DNA of 64,000 nt from Rouxiella sp. WC2420 (lineage in GTDB: Bacteria; Pseudomonadota; Gammaproteobacteria; Enterobacterales; Enterobacteriaceae): contig NZ_CP165628.1 of NCBI RefSeq assembly GCF_041200025.1, forward strand, positions 4,216,001 to 4,280,000. Direction: 5' to 3'. Of the stretch, positions 21,343 to 31,213 are shown one piece after another. Every line of letters starts with the position of its first letter. Positions within the stretch are counted from its first letter, which is position 1. Under the pieces are notes generated by a model, which saw only the letters and a list, made by a program, of their open reading frames with translations, did no database searches and was not told where the DNA came from. A program made the translations under genes and the position numbers.

Positions 21343-21891
21343 ATGACTCAACCTATTAGTATTATTGCCAAAGCACTGGTGAGAGAACGGCAAAGAACGG
21401 GGCTGTCTTTGGCTGAAATTTCACGTCGCGCGGGAGTCGCTAAATCGACGCTGTCGCAATTGGAATCCGGCAACGGTAATCCAAGTATTGAAACCCTGTG
21501 GTCGCTTTGCGTGGCGTTGGATATCCCCTTTGCTCGCCTGATGGAGCCGCAAGTGGACTCCTCACAAGTCATTCGCTTTGGTGAAGGCCCGTCAGTAACG
21601 GCCGAAATGGCCCATTACAAAGCCATCCTGCTCGCCACCTGCCCGCCCGGCGCCAGAAGAGATATCTACATGTTGATCACACAGCCGGGCGATGACCGCC
21701 ATTCACATCCGCACTCACCGGGTGCCGTAGAACACATCATTGTGACAAAAGGCCGTGCTTTAATTGGCCCCGAAGACAATCCGGTAGAATTAAATCCCGG
21801 CGATTACATTTGCTATCCCGGCGATCAACCCCACGTTTTCAAAGCATTGGAACCCGATACCCATGCGGTTATGGTCTTGGAACAGAATTAA
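21343..21891 (+). CDS. XRE family transcriptional regulator with C-terminal cupin domain
   Basis: A 182-residue cytoplasmic DNA-binding protein. Residues about 8-62 form a helix-turn-helix of the XRE type (GLSLAEISRRAGVAKSTLSQ). Residues about 100-180 form a cupin barrel with the metal-site histidines in DRHSHPHSPGAVEHI and the second motif PGDYICYPGDQPHVF, a likely small-molecule sensor. The start at ATG 21343 fits the family; ATG 21331 is possible. It is divergent from azlCD, so it probably controls that exporter and itself in response to an amino acid or related ligand. Confidence 0.88.
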   Translation: MTQPISIIAKALVRERQRTGLSLAEISRRAGVAKSTLSQLESGNGNPSIETLWSLCVALDIPFARLMEPQVDSSQVIRFGEGPSVTAEMAHYKAILLATCPPGARRDIYMLITQPGDDRHSHPHSPGAVEHIIVTKGRALIGPEDNPVELNPGDYICYPGDQPHVFKALEPDTHAVMVLEQN

Positions 21892-22006
21892 CACTTGGCA
21901 TAAAAGTGTGATCTGGGCCACAAAAGGCTATACTTGAATTATAGATTTTACATTTTGGCAACATCTGCGTTTCATCTAAATGGCTTTAAGCTTTTAAGAC
22001 ACAATC

Positions 22007-22123
22007 TATACCCCTGTAGGTTTAGTGCTGTAACAAAGCAGCGACCCAGTTAATCCCTCAAGTATGTGACTAGGGTTAGCGAGGGATGTGAATGCAGTTA
22101 CAGTACGAAAGATGCGGGGTATA
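22007..22123 (+). repeat. Degenerate ERIC element upstream of panE
   Basis: The 117-bp stretch begins TATACCCC and ends GGGGTATA, a perfect 8-bp terminal inverted repeat matching ERIC ends. Inside, GTGCTGTAAC (22025-22034) pairs with GTTACAGTAC (22096-22105). The core GTTAATCCCTCAAG...GTGACTAGGGTTAGCGAGGG is a decayed ERIC centre missing about ten bases. It ends just before the panE ribosome site (AGGAG). Confidence 0.75.
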
Positions 22124-22134
22124 TAGGAGCAAAA

Positions 22135-23049
22135 ATGAAGGTTACTGTTTTAGGCTGCGGAGCTCTGGGCCAGCTCTGGCTCTCCACGCTGTATCAGCAA
22201 GGACATGATGTGCAAGGTTGGGTGCGCATTCCCCAGCCGTTTTGCGCCGTGAACGTCATCTTTCCTGACGGACAGGCGTTTAATCGCAACTTGCCCACTA
22301 ATGATCCACAGCATTTGGCCGACAGTGAGCTATTGCTAGTCACGCTAAAAGCCTGGCAGGTCTCGAGCGCCCTCGGCGCATTGCTACCGCAGATTAACGA
22401 AAACTGCGTAATATTGTTGTTGCACAACGGCATGGGCACGATTGACGAACTGCCACGTCACCGCCAGCCGATTCTTTTGGGCGCAACAACGCACGCGGCC
22501 CGCCACGAAGGCAACGCGATTGTTCACGTTGCCGCGGGCATTACACATATCGGCCCAGGCAATACTCGCGGCACCGGGGCGAGTCACATTGCTGACATGT
22601 TGCACGAAGCCTTACCCGACGTGGCCTGGCACGACAATATTTTGCCTTCGCTGTGGAACAAACTCACGGTGAACTGCGTGATTAACCCGCTGACCGCGCT
22701 GTATAACTGTACCAACGGCGATCTGCTGGCCTATGGGGATCAGATTGAAAAAATCTGCGCAGAAGTGGCCGAAGTGATGGATTTCGAAGGTTATCAGACG
22801 CATAAAGATTCGCTGCTAAACTTTGTTTATCAGGTGATCGACACAACTTCGGCCAACCATTCTTCAATGCTGCAGGATATTCGCAATCAGCGTCACACCG
22901 AGATAGATTACATTACCGGATATGTGCTCCGCCGTGGGCGTAATCATGGCCTGCAACTGCCAGTTAACACCGCTTTATTTGAAAAAATTAAAAGAAAGGA
23001 AAATGATTATGAGCGTTTCGGCTCTGGTATGTCTGGCACCTGGCAGTGA
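22135..23049 (+). CDS. panE: 2-dehydropantoate 2-reductase
   Basis: PanE reduces ketopantoate to pantoate with NADPH in pantothenate/coenzyme A synthesis. The start at 22135, with AGGAG seven bases upstream, gives 304 residues (E. coli 303). The Rossmann motif GCGALGQLW is at residues 7-15, and the C-terminal catalytic domain includes [17 protein letters not shown] with the catalytic lysine. Its last 41 bp overlap the start of yajL. An ERIC-like element lies directly upstream. Confidence 0.96.
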   Translation: MKVTVLGCGALGQLWLSTLYQQGHDVQGWVRIPQPFCAVNVIFPDGQAFNRNLPTNDPQHLADSELLLVTLKAWQVSSALGALLPQINENCVILLLHNGMGTIDELPRHRQPILLGATTHAARHEGNAIVHVAAGITHIGPGNTRGTGASHIADMLHEALPDVAWHDNILPSLWNKLTVNCVINPLTALYNCTNGDLLAYGDQIEKICAEVAEVMDFEGYQTHKDSLLNFVYQVIDTTSANHSSMLQDIRNQRHTEIDYITGYVLRRGRNHGLQLPVNTALFEKIKRKENDYERFGSGMSGTWQ

Positions 23050-23599
23050 AGAACTGGAAGCCGTCACGGCGATAGACCTGCTGGTGCGCGCCGGTGTCAA
23101 CGTCACGACCGCCAGCGTTGCCGGGGATGGCAATCTTGAGATTTTGTGCTCGCGCGGAGTAAAAATACTCGCCGATGTGGCGCTAGTGGATGTAGCTGAT
23201 GAAGATTTTGACGTCATCGTGTTACCCGGCGGCCTGAAAGGCGCAGAATGCTTTCGCGATAGTCCGCTATTAGTAGAAAAAGTCCGTCATCTCAACGTGA
23301 CGGGCAAGTTGGTAGCAGCAATATGCGCGGCTCCGGGTCTGGTTCTTGAATATCACGATCTTTTTCCGGTGGCGAATATGACCGGCTCTCCTTCGTTGAA
23401 AGACAAAATTTCTGTCAATAAATGGATGGAAAAACGCGTGATGTTTGATCCTCGGGTTAATCTGTTGACCAGTCAGGGGCCAGGAACTGCTATCGAATTT
23501 GCCCTTAAGATGATTGACCTGTTGATAGGTAAAGAAAAAGCTGCCGAGGTTGCCTCACAGTTAGTGCTGTATCCAGGGGTACACAACTATCAAGACTAA
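23009..23599 (+). CDS. yajL: Protein/nucleic acid deglycase YajL (DJ-1/PfpI family)
   Basis: YajL is the E. coli homologue of human DJ-1; it protects thiols and is reported to act as a glyoxalase or deglycase. The start at 23009 is chosen since AAGGA lies eight bases upstream and the 196-residue product matches E. coli exactly; ATG 23003 would add two residues. The nucleophile-elbow cysteine is in [12 protein letters not shown] (about Cys106) and the conserved Glu is near residue 15 ([10 protein letters not shown]). It overlaps panE by 41 bp, implying cotranscription. Confidence 0.95.
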   Translation: MSVSALVCLAPGSEELEAVTAIDLLVRAGVNVTTASVAGDGNLEILCSRGVKILADVALVDVADEDFDVIVLPGGLKGAECFRDSPLLVEKVRHLNVTGKLVAAICAAPGLVLEYHDLFPVANMTGSPSLKDKISVNKWMEKRVMFDPRVNLLTSQGPGTAIEFALKMIDLLIGKEKAAEVASQLVLYPGVHNYQD

Positions 23600-23693
23600 T
23601 TGCTTCACTTTCGTTTCTTACTAGATTTAAGCGAAAAGTATAAGTTTATATGTTGCAACGGCTCTAAAATCTCATTTTTGAGCCGAGAACCCA

Positions 23694-24098
23694 ATGACAT
23701 CAATAAAGCCCTCTACCGCCAATGCGGTGTTTTATCCCTCTCATGTTAATCAGCCACCGAGTGCCAATCCCACAAACCTAAGCACTGCCCAACAAATGAT
23801 TAAACAAATCAATGGATTAAAAAGCGCGTCAAAAATGCTCGAAAGTAATACTTCTGCGTTCAATAAAAAATGTAATAAGGCACTCAGATCGTTAGATAAA
23901 ATAGTTAAATATCCAGACAGTAAGTGCGCCGCTGTTGCAGTAGCAAAATTAGCTAGGCGAATGGATAAAATCTATGAATCCTCAAAATTTGCAGAGTTGC
24001 ATGCAGCAATTCCTACCCCAATGGATCAGGTAAGAACTCGACTATTAATAATGAACCTTGAGCTTTTGAAGGTTACCTCAGATCAATTATTGCACTGA
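23694..24098 (+). CDS. Hypothetical protein, orphan
   Basis: I do not recognise this 134-residue protein. The first 30 residues are rich in Ser, Pro, Asn and Thr and look unstructured. The rest (about 31-134) is predicted helical and basic, with Lys/Ala-rich segments such as AVAVAKLARRMDKIYES and two cysteines. There is no signal peptide or membrane segment. The DNA is more AT-rich than panE-yajL, and no strong ribosome site precedes the ATG. It lies alone between yajL and an acid phosphatase gene, at a place with no counterpart in E. coli, so recent acquisition is possible. The polar N-terminus resembles secreted effectors in general character only. Confidence 0.6.
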   Translation: MTSIKPSTANAVFYPSHVNQPPSANPTNLSTAQQMIKQINGLKSASKMLESNTSAFNKKCNKALRSLDKIVKYPDSKCAAVAVAKLARRMDKIYESSKFAELHAAIPTPMDQVRTRLLIMNLELLKVTSDQLLH

Positions 24099-24264
24099 CT
24101 TTTCCCCAGTCGCCAAAGTTTTGAGGTAACTCAGAGCTTTGCGCGACCGTGGTCACAATAGCGTGCCATGCTCGTTGCAGTCCTATCAGTGGTTGTTATG
24201 ATTTTATGTCTAAATATTTCATAAAGTAATAGAACTCATTGCAATCACCATAGGGAAATCAAGC

Positions 24265-24987
24265 GTGAAAAAATTAACCTCTGCCTTATTAATCAGTTTA
24301 GTATTAACCGGTTACGCTCATTCAGCAGATAAACATTACCTCACACTGCAAGACACAGCAGACAGCATGCAGCTTCTGCCGCCGCCTCCCGCTTTTGACA
24401 GTGTGGCGTTTCTGGCCGACAAGGCTGCTTATGAGCAGGGAAAATATTTGCGCAATACGCCACGCGGCGAAATTGCCTACAGCGATGCCGACTCCACCGC
24501 CGATAACGTGACTAAAAACTTCTCTAAACCTTTTGGTTTTGATATTGATGCAAAAAATACGCCTGCGACCTATGAACTGATTTCAACGATGAAAGAAGAT
24601 GCGGGCGATTACGCCACTAAATCGGCGAAAGAAAAGTACAACCGTATTCGCCCGTTCGCTTTCTTTCATGAGCCAACCTGCCGCCCGGAAGATGAAAGTA
24701 AATTAGCCAAAAACGGTTCTTATCCATCAGGTCATACTGCAATTGGTTGGTCGATCGCTCTGGTGCTGGCCGAGATCAACCCGCAGCGCCAGAACGAGAT
24801 CCTCAAGCGCGGTTTTGAACTGGGGCAAAGCCGAGTAATTTGCGGGTATCATTGGCAAAGCGATGTGGACGCGGCGCGGGTGGTTTCATCGGCTGTCGTG
24901 GCTAGATTGCACAGTAATCCGCAGTTCGTCAGCCAGTTGGAAAAAGCTAAAGAAGAAATTTCCAAAATGCAGTCAGCCAATAAATAA
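24265..24987 (+). CDS. phoN: Class A non-specific acid phosphatase (PAP2 superfamily)
   Basis: A periplasmic enzyme that removes phosphate from many organic monoesters. The 240 residues begin with a Sec signal peptide (about 1-20, ending AHSA). The full PAP2 signature is present: Lys122-x6-Arg129-Pro130, PSGH at 154-157, and Ser189-Arg190-x5-His196-x3-Asp200. Length and layout match PhoN/PhoC of Salmonella, Morganella and Rahnella. It is a single gene ending at a bidirectional terminator. phoBR lies elsewhere in this window, but no Pho box was seen here. Confidence 0.93.
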   Translation: MKKLTSALLISLVLTGYAHSADKHYLTLQDTADSMQLLPPPPAFDSVAFLADKAAYEQGKYLRNTPRGEIAYSDADSTADNVTKNFSKPFGFDIDAKNTPATYELISTMKEDAGDYATKSAKEKYNRIRPFAFFHEPTCRPEDESKLAKNGSYPSGHTAIGWSIALVLAEINPQRQNEILKRGFELGQSRVICGYHWQSDVDAARVVSSAVVARLHSNPQFVSQLEKAKEEISKMQSANK

Positions 24988-25001
24988 GAGGCCACTTAAA
25001 T

Positions 25002-25034
25002 AAAAAAAGGGACTGCCGAAGCAATCCCTTTTTC
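25002..25034. terminator. Bidirectional terminator between phoN and thiI
   Basis: AAAAAGGGACTGC / GCAATCCCTTTTT with a CGAA tetraloop and one mismatch lies between the converging genes, with A/T runs on both sides. Confidence 0.9.
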
Positions 25035-25052
25035 ATGCGCAATACTTAACGA

Positions 25053-26501
25053 CTAAGGGCGATAAACCTTAACGTTTTTATAGCCTTGCTCATGCAGATA
25101 CAGCGCCTGCAAGCGACTCATTACACCGCGATCGCAGTACAGCAGGTAGGTTTTGCTCTGGTCGAACGAGCCAAACATGCCGCCGAGTTTATAAAACGGC
25201 AACACCTCAACCTCAACGCCTTCAAGCTGCAGAGGCTTCTCTTCCTGCTCGTCAGGGGCACGGATATCCAGCACCACATCGGTTGCAGCAAATTCAGCCA
25301 CGGTTTCAACTTCGGCAACTTCCTGCTCGGTTTCTTCGGCAATGGTGCGGATGTCCTGATTTCTGGCTTCGGAAATGACTTTTTCCAGAATCGAGAAATC
25401 AAACTGTTGTTCTTCCGCTTCAATCTTGGCTTTAATTGCCTTGACCGTCGGGCTTTTGGAAATCACACCGCAGTATTCTGGCATAGTTTTAGCAAAGTCT
25501 TCGGTGCCGATTTCACGCGCAATATCGATGATGTGCTGCTTGTCATGAGAAATCAGCGGGCGAAGAATCAGGGTGTCGGTGGCATTGTCAATCAGGCGCA
25601 GGTTCGACAGCGTCTGGCTGGATACCTGACCCAAGGCTTCACCGGTCACCAACGCCTGCACGCCGTAGCGCTCGGCAATTGTCGAAGCGGCACGAACCAT
25701 CATGCGTTTTAATACCACACCCATCTGGCCGTCTTCGATTTTCTCGAGGATTTCACCCACCACTGGCTCAAAATCAATGGCGATAAAACGCACTCGATGC
25801 GAACTGCCAAAACGGTTCCACAGATAATAAGCGACCTGTTTTACACCAATTTCATGGGCCGAACCGCCGAGATTGAAGAAGCAATAATGTACACGGCTGC
25901 CGCGACGCATCAGCATGTAGCTGGAAACGCCCGAGTCAAAACCGCCGGAAATCAGCGACAGCACGTCTTCCTGGGTGCCGATTGGGTATCCGCTCAGGCC
26001 TTTATAGCGACTCTTAATCAGGACCAACTGGTCGTCGTTGATTTCAAGCTTAACGGTTACTTCAGGGTTAGTGAGATTCACTGACGCCGAGGCAATATTC
26101 TGATTTAGACCGCCACCGACGTAGCGTTCAACGTCACCAGAGCTGAAGCTGTGCTTGCCGCGGCGTTTAACGCGCACGCAGAAGGTTTTGCCTTCCAGCT
26201 CTTCACGATAGGCTTCAAGAGTCTGCTCAAAGATGTGGTGCACATCGTTGTACGGACGGTCTTCAACCTCGAGTACGTGATTAATACCTGGAATTCGGCA
26301 AAGCATTTCAACAATCTGATCATGTTTGCTTTCGTCTTTGCTGCGAACTTCGATATGATCCCAATGGCGAACCACGGCCAAAGTCTCATCGCTAGGCTTC
26401 ACAACGTTACGAATGCTGCTTGCAAGTATCTTAATGAAGCGCAAACGCACAGATTGGCTCTTGATGGTGATTTCTGGAAACAATTTAATGATAAACTTCA
26501 T
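25053..26501 (-). CDS. thiI: tRNA 4-thiouridine synthase / thiazole sulfur carrier ThiI
   Basis: ThiI transfers sulfur from IscS to tRNA uridine-8 and to ThiS for thiamine. The 482 residues equal E. coli. The N-terminal ferredoxin-like and THUMP domains span about 1-165, the PP-loop ATPase motif [12 protein letters not shown] lies near residue 183, and the C-terminal rhodanese domain carries the persulfide cysteine Cys456 in [10 protein letters not shown]. It is divergent from xseB-ispA-dxs, which makes another thiamine precursor, DXP. A large hairpin lies 58 bp before its start. Confidence 0.97.
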   Translation of the reverse strand: MKFIIKLFPEITIKSQSVRLRFIKILASSIRNVVKPSDETLAVVRHWDHIEVRSKDESKHDQIVEMLCRIPGINHVLEVEDRPYNDVHHIFEQTLEAYREELEGKTFCVRVKRRGKHSFSSGDVERYVGGGLNQNIASASVNLTNPEVTVKLEINDDQLVLIKSRYKGLSGYPIGTQEDVLSLISGGFDSGVSSYMLMRRGSRVHYCFFNLGGSAHEIGVKQVAYYLWNRFGSSHRVRFIAIDFEPVVGEILEKIEDGQMGVVLKRMMVRAASTIAERYGVQALVTGEALGQVSSQTLSNLRLIDNATDTLILRPLISHDKQHIIDIAREIGTEDFAKTMPEYCGVISKSPTVKAIKAKIEAEEQQFDFSILEKVISEARNQDIRTIAEETEQEVAEVETVAEFAATDVVLDIRAPDEQEEKPLQLEGVEVEVLPFYKLGGMFGSFDQSKTYLLYCDRGVMSRLQALYLHEQGYKNVKVYRP

Positions 26502-26558
26502 GGCATTCTTTTGTTGGCTGGTGAGAATACTGGGTCGTAAGTGTATGAATAAGGATCT

Positions 26559-26615
26559 AGAATCTACTATTGGTAAAGGTATGCTTCAACGAAACTGCCC
26601 TTACCAATAGATTCT
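26559..26615. other. Long imperfect inverted repeat upstream of thiI
   Basis: AGAATC-(TAC)-TATTGGTAA at 26559-26576 pairs with TTACCAATA-GATTCT at 26601-26615, a 15-bp stem with a 3-base bulge and a loop of about 24 bases. It lies in the divergent thiI-xseB region, probably in the thiI leader. There is no T-run on either side. Confidence 0.6.
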
Positions 26616-26746
26616 GCGGCGCGAAGTATAGCACTTTAATCGGGTACTTTGCGCGCAAAAGGATGCATCATACTGTCCGGTTATCCGCGTCATAGGTTTC
26701 TGAAAAGAGCTTACGACTCCCCGACCTTCGATATTGAAAGAGAATT

Positions 26747-26989
26747 ATGCCAAAAAAAGCTGCACCACCTGCCAATTTCGAAACTGCATTGGCTGAACTT
26801 GAACAAATCGTCGCACGCCTTGAATCAGGGGAACTGCCACTGGAAGACGCGCTGAATGAGTTTGAACAGGGCGTACAGCTTGCTCGTCAGGGGCAGCAAA
26901 AATTACAGCAGGCTGAACAGCGGGTACAAATTCTGCTCGACAGCGATAATGACGCCCCTTTGCAACCTTTTACACCGGAAGCTGAGTAA
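26747..26989 (+). CDS. xseB: Exodeoxyribonuclease VII small subunit
   Basis: XseB is the small subunit of ExoVII, which degrades single-stranded DNA; several copies bind one XseA. The 80 residues equal E. coli. The signature [20 protein letters not shown] is at about 10-29. It is the first gene of xseB-ispA-dxs; the stop is 6 bp before ispA. xseA is not in this window, as in E. coli where it is also elsewhere. Confidence 0.97.
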   Translation: MPKKAAPPANFETALAELEQIVARLESGELPLEDALNEFEQGVQLARQGQQKLQQAEQRVQILLDSDNDAPLQPFTPEAE

Positions 26990-26995
26990 TACCTG

Positions 26996-27925
26996 ATGTC
27001 CCAAACAGAACAACAATTCGAAGCGAAAAGCTTCAGCCATCAGCTCCGCGACATGCAACAACGTGTCGATGGCGTGCTTGAAGCCTACATGACGGTGTTG
27101 CCTTTTGCCGATACACCGCTGGTTCAGGCGATGCGCCACGGTTCGCTGCTGGGCGGAAAACGACTGCGCCCTTATTTAGTGTATGCCAGTGGACAACTTT
27201 TTGGTCTGAATCCGAGCAATCTGGACGCGCCTGCCGCCGCCATTGAATGCATTCACGCCTATTCTTTGATTCATGACGATCTTCCGGCCATGGACGACGA
27301 TGACCTGCGCCGCGGACAACCAACCTGCCACATCAAATTTGGTGAGGCCAACGCCGTTTTGGCCGGTGATGCGCTGCAAACGCTGGCGTTTTCCATACTG
27401 GCGGATGTCGAAATGCCCGACGTGGCGGTTAACGATCGCCTGTCGATGATTTCTGAGTTGGCTCGAGCCAGTGGCGTCGCCGGAATGTGTGCCGGACAGG
27501 CCCTGGACCTCGCCGCAGAAGGCCAACAGATTGATTTAAATGCGCTGGAGCTAATCCATCGTCATAAAACCGGCGCACTGATCCGTGCAGCCGTGCGCAT
27601 TGGTGCACTGGCTGCCGGTAAACCAGGACGCGATGCACTGCCAATGCTTGACCGCTATGCTGAGGCCATTGGTCTCGCCTTCCAGGTACAGGACGATATT
27701 CTGGATGTTATTGGCGATACCCAAACGCTGGGCAAACGCCAAGGCGCGGATCAACAGCTTGGTAAAAGCACCTACCCTGCCCTTTTGGGTCTGGAAGGCG
27801 CACAGGCCAAGGCCAAAGACCTTTATCTGGAAGCCGTAGCCGCCCTGGATGAGCTGGCCACACATTCTTACAACACGGCCCCATTGCTGGCGTTAGCCCG
27901 CTTTGTTATCGAGCGTGATAGCTGA
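26996..27925 (+). CDS. ispA: Geranyl / (2E,6E)-farnesyl diphosphate synthase
   Basis: IspA condenses IPP with DMAPP and GPP to make farnesyl diphosphate for quinone, undecaprenyl and heme O synthesis. The 309 residues are about ten longer at the N-terminus than in E. coli (299). The first Asp-rich motif HDDLPAMDDDD (about 93-103) and the second FQVQDDILDVIGD (about 229-241) are intact. The FPP made here is the donor used by CyoE, encoded 9 kb away. It is in an operon between xseB and dxs. Confidence 0.97.
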   Translation: MSQTEQQFEAKSFSHQLRDMQQRVDGVLEAYMTVLPFADTPLVQAMRHGSLLGGKRLRPYLVYASGQLFGLNPSNLDAPAAAIECIHAYSLIHDDLPAMDDDDLRRGQPTCHIKFGEANAVLAGDALQTLAFSILADVEMPDVAVNDRLSMISELARASGVAGMCAGQALDLAAEGQQIDLNALELIHRHKTGALIRAAVRIGALAAGKPGRDALPMLDRYAEAIGLAFQVQDDILDVIGDTQTLGKRQGADQQLGKSTYPALLGLEGAQAKAKDLYLEAVAALDELATHSYNTAPLLALARFVIERDS

Positions 27926-27992
27926 TTTGCCCCAAACGCTGTCGTCGCGATATTTCCAAATTAATTGGATGAGCCTCTTATATGAGTAACCA

Positions 27993-29855
27993 ATGAGTCT
28001 TGATATAGCCAAATACCCAACGCTGGCACTGGCGGAGAACCCTCGGGAACTCCGCTCGCTTCCTAAAGAAAGCTTACCCAAGCTTTGCGACGAGCTGCGC
28101 CAGTACCTGCTGGACAGCGTCAGTAAGTCCAGCGGACATTTTGCTTCCGGTCTGGGTACCGTTGAGCTGACGGTTGCCATGCATTACGTCTACAACACAC
28201 CTTTTGATCATTTGATCTGGGATGTAGGGCATCAGGCCTATCCGCACAAAATTCTGACCGGTCGCCGTGACAGAATTTCTACAATTCGTCAAAAAAATGG
28301 TCTGCATCCGTTCCCGTGGCGTGATGAAAGCGAGTACGACGTGCTTTCTGTCGGCCACTCTTCGACCTCGATAAGCGCCGGTCTGGGCATGGCCGTTGCC
28401 GCCGAGCGTGAAGGCAAAGGCCGCCGTACTATCTGCGTCATTGGCGACGGTGCCATCACTGCCGGTATGGCGTTTGAAGCCATGAACCACGCCGGTGATA
28501 TCAAATCCGATATGCTGGTGGTGCTCAACGATAACGAGATGTCAATTTCCGAAAACGTTGGTGCGCTGAATAATCACTTGGCGCAGCTGCTGTCGGGCAA
28601 ACTTTATTCCCGCCTGCGTGAAGGCAGCAAAAAAGTGTTGTCAGGCGTTCCGCCAATCAAGGAACTGATCCGCCGCACCGAAGAGCATTTGAAAGGTATG
28701 GTCGTGCCGGGTACGCTGTTTGAAGAGCTGGGCTTTAACTACATCGGCCCGGTTGACGGACACGACGTGGTGGCGCTGGCGCAAACCCTGAAAAACATGC
28801 GCGACCTGCAAGGTCCACAGCTGCTGCACGTCATGACCCGCAAGGGCAAAGGCTACGCGCCGGCAGAAAACGATCCCATCAGTTTCCACGCGGTGCCAAA
28901 ATTCGATCCGGCGAGCGGCACGCTGCCAAAAAGCAAAGAAGGTCTGCCGAGCTATTCGAAAGTGTTTGGTGACTGGCTGTGCGAAACCGCAGCGGGTGAC
29001 AGCAAGCTGATGGCCGTCACGCCTGCAATGCGCGAAGGTTCGGGGATGGTCAAATTCTCAAAAACTTACCCGCAGCAGTACTTTGACGTCGCGATTGCCG
29101 AACAGCACGCAGTTACCTTCGCCGCAGGTCTGGCGATTGGCGGTTACAAGCCGGTGGTGGCGATTTATTCTACCTTCCTGCAACGCGCCTACGATCAGGT
29201 CATCCATGACGTGGCCATTCAGAACCTGCCGGTGTTGTTTGCAATCGACCGTGGCGGCATTGTCGGCGCTGACGGGCAAACTCATCAGGGTGCGTTCGAC
29301 CTGTCGTTCCTGCGCTGTATTCCGAATATGATTATCATGACGCCAAGTGATGAAAACGAATGTCGCCAGATGCTGCATACCGGTTATCACCACAATCAGG
29401 GCCCGGTTGCCGTGCGTTATCCACGCGGTACCGGCACTGGCGCGACCTGCGAGCCGCTGATTTCCTTGCCAATCGGTAAGGGCGTGGTGCGTCGCGAAGG
29501 CGAAAAAATAGCTATTCTCAACTTCGGTACTTTACTGCCAGAATCCAAAGCGGCAGCAGAGAATCTCAACGCAACGCTGGTTGATATGCGCTTTGTGAAA
29601 CCTCTGGATAACGAGTTAATTCTGTCTCTGGCTGCCAGCCATGACTCGCTGGTTACGGTTGAAGAAAACGCCATTATGGGCGGTGCGGGCAGCGGCGTGA
29701 ACGAATTGCTAATGTCGAAACGCGTTAGGGTTCCAGTGCTTAACATCGGCCTGCCTGACCTGTTTGTGCCTCAGGGCACACAGGAAGAAGTGCGCAGCGA
29801 TTTGGGTCTTGATGCCGCCGGTATCGAGCGTCAAATCAATGACTGGCTTGCCTGA
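27993..29855 (+). CDS. dxs: 1-deoxy-D-xylulose-5-phosphate synthase
   Basis: Dxs condenses pyruvate and glyceraldehyde 3-phosphate to DXP, the first step of the MEP isoprenoid pathway and a precursor for thiamine and pyridoxal phosphate. The 620 residues equal E. coli. The thiamine diphosphate motif runs from [18 protein letters not shown] (about 152-169) to LNDNEMSIS; the transketolase-like middle domain includes the catalytic Glu in [13 protein letters not shown] (about 370) and [15 protein letters not shown]. It is the last gene of xseB-ispA-dxs. Confidence 0.98.
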   Translation: MSLDIAKYPTLALAENPRELRSLPKESLPKLCDELRQYLLDSVSKSSGHFASGLGTVELTVAMHYVYNTPFDHLIWDVGHQAYPHKILTGRRDRISTIRQKNGLHPFPWRDESEYDVLSVGHSSTSISAGLGMAVAAEREGKGRRTICVIGDGAITAGMAFEAMNHAGDIKSDMLVVLNDNEMSISENVGALNNHLAQLLSGKLYSRLREGSKKVLSGVPPIKELIRRTEEHLKGMVVPGTLFEELGFNYIGPVDGHDVVALAQTLKNMRDLQGPQLLHVMTRKGKGYAPAENDPISFHAVPKFDPASGTLPKSKEGLPSYSKVFGDWLCETAAGDSKLMAVTPAMREGSGMVKFSKTYPQQYFDVAIAEQHAVTFAAGLAIGGYKPVVAIYSTFLQRAYDQVIHDVAIQNLPVLFAIDRGGIVGADGQTHQGAFDLSFLRCIPNMIIMTPSDENECRQMLHTGYHHNQGPVAVRYPRGTGTGATCEPLISLPIGKGVVRREGEKIAILNFGTLLPESKAAAENLNATLVDMRFVKPLDNELILSLAASHDSLVTVEENAIMGGAGSGVNELLMSKRVRVPVLNIGLPDLFVPQGTQEEVRSDLGLDAAGIERQINDWLA

Positions 29856-29877
29856 TATTCCACAGTAATCTGCCTTG

Positions 29878-29910
29878 TATCCCCCTTTTTCTTTAGCAAA
29901 AAGGGGGATT
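29878..29910 (+). terminator. Terminator of xseB-ispA-dxs
   Basis: TCCCCCTTTTT / AAAAAGGGGGA form an 11-bp stem with a CTTTAGC loop, 22 bp past dxs. The T-tract after it is weak (TTTAT). Confidence 0.75.
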
Positions 29911-30051
29911 TATCTCTCCAGTCCTCTTCAGCTACATTTTCCCGTTCCAGACTGAGCTACAGTTAACGTTACCCACGTTTTTAAGAAGTTCACTTTGCGC
30001 TCGTCGCGGAGATAGCGAACTTCTGTTCAATAAGTTGATGCCGGAGAAATC

Positions 30052-31026
30052 ATGCAATATACCCAATTAGGAACTACCGGGCTGAAAGTGTCACGCCTGT
30101 GCCTCGGCTGTATGACCTATGGTGAGCCATCGCGGGGGAAACACGCCTGGACACTGCCCGAAGAGAGCAGCCGCCCACTGATTAAGCAGGCTGTCGACGC
30201 CGGAATTAACTTTTTCGATACTGCCAACAGCTATTCTGACGGCAGCAGCGAAGAAATTGTCGGCAAAGTACTGCGCGAATTTCTACCACGCGACCAGTTC
30301 GTGCTGGCAACCAAGGTATTTTTCCCGCTGTCGAACCTCAAAGGGGGCCTTTCTCGCGCCTCGATTCTACAATCTATCGATGACAGCCTGAACCGCCTCG
30401 GCACCGATTATGTAGATTTGCTGCAAATCCATCGTTGGGATTATGAAACGCCGATCGAGGAAACGTTAGAGGCCTTGAATGAAGTGGTTACCGCCGGCAA
30501 GGCGCGCTTTATAGGCGCTTCTTCCATGCACGCCTCACAGTTTAAACAGGCGCTGGATTTGCAGAAACTGCACGGCTTTGCCCCGTTTGTCTCAATGCAG
30601 GACCAGTACAACCTGATCCAACGCGAAGAAGAAAAAGAGATGCACCCGCTTTGCCTGGAAAAGAATATTGCTGTGTTGCCGTGGAGCCCATTGGCGCGCG
30701 GCCGCCTGACTCGTCCATGGGGTGAAACGACTGCACGCTCGGTTTCTGACGAGGTGATCCCGGCACTTTATGGTGAAACCGAAGAGGCAGATGCCAAAAT
30801 TGCCGAACGCGTAGCTAAAATCGCCGAAGACCACAGTGTGCCGCGCGCGCAAATTGCGCTGGCGTGGATCTTGAGCAAACCGGCGGTGACTGCGCCGATT
30901 ATTGGCGCCTCGCGGGCTGGGCACCTAGAAGATGCGATTGCCGCTCTGGATATCAGATTGAGCATTGAAGAGATTGCCGAGTTGGAAATGGCCTATGTTC
31001 CTCATCAGGCCACCGGCTTCAAGTAA
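30052..31026 (+). CDS. yajO: Aldo/keto reductase YajO
   Basis: A 324-residue NADPH-dependent (beta/alpha)8 barrel oxidoreductase. The catalytic tetrad is visible: Asp in NFFDTANSYSDGSSEE with its Tyr five residues on, Lys in VLATKVFF, and His in LLQIHRWD. The cofactor site includes the C-terminal GASRAGHLEDAI. E. coli YajO has the same length and position after dxs and has been linked to thiamine-precursor metabolism. It has its own leader 197 bp past dxs. Confidence 0.93.
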   Translation: MQYTQLGTTGLKVSRLCLGCMTYGEPSRGKHAWTLPEESSRPLIKQAVDAGINFFDTANSYSDGSSEEIVGKVLREFLPRDQFVLATKVFFPLSNLKGGLSRASILQSIDDSLNRLGTDYVDLLQIHRWDYETPIEETLEALNEVVTAGKARFIGASSMHASQFKQALDLQKLHGFAPFVSMQDQYNLIQREEEKEMHPLCLEKNIAVLPWSPLARGRLTRPWGETTARSVSDEVIPALYGETEEADAKIAERVAKIAEDHSVPRAQIALAWILSKPAVTAPIIGASRAGHLEDAIAALDIRLSIEEIAELEMAYVPHQATGFK

Positions 31027-31108
31027 GGCAGTTTCCCTTTAGTCACCTGATTTTTTCCTGATTTTTGCTACGGGAACTGCGAAGTAATCTGATAAGTTGC
31101 TGAAATAT

Positions 31109-31146
31109 AAAACGGGCGTCGGGATATTCTCCCTGACGCCCGTTTT
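31109..31146. terminator. Bidirectional terminator between yajO and pgpA
   Basis: AAACGGGCGTC-GGG / CCC-T-GACGCCCGTTT forms a long stem between the converging genes, with A and T runs outside. Confidence 0.85.
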
Positions 31147-31213
31147 GTCGTGGTCTAGCTTAGAATGCTCGAATCGCGGATTGGCTTTGCCAATCGGATC
31201 ACATTTACATCTA

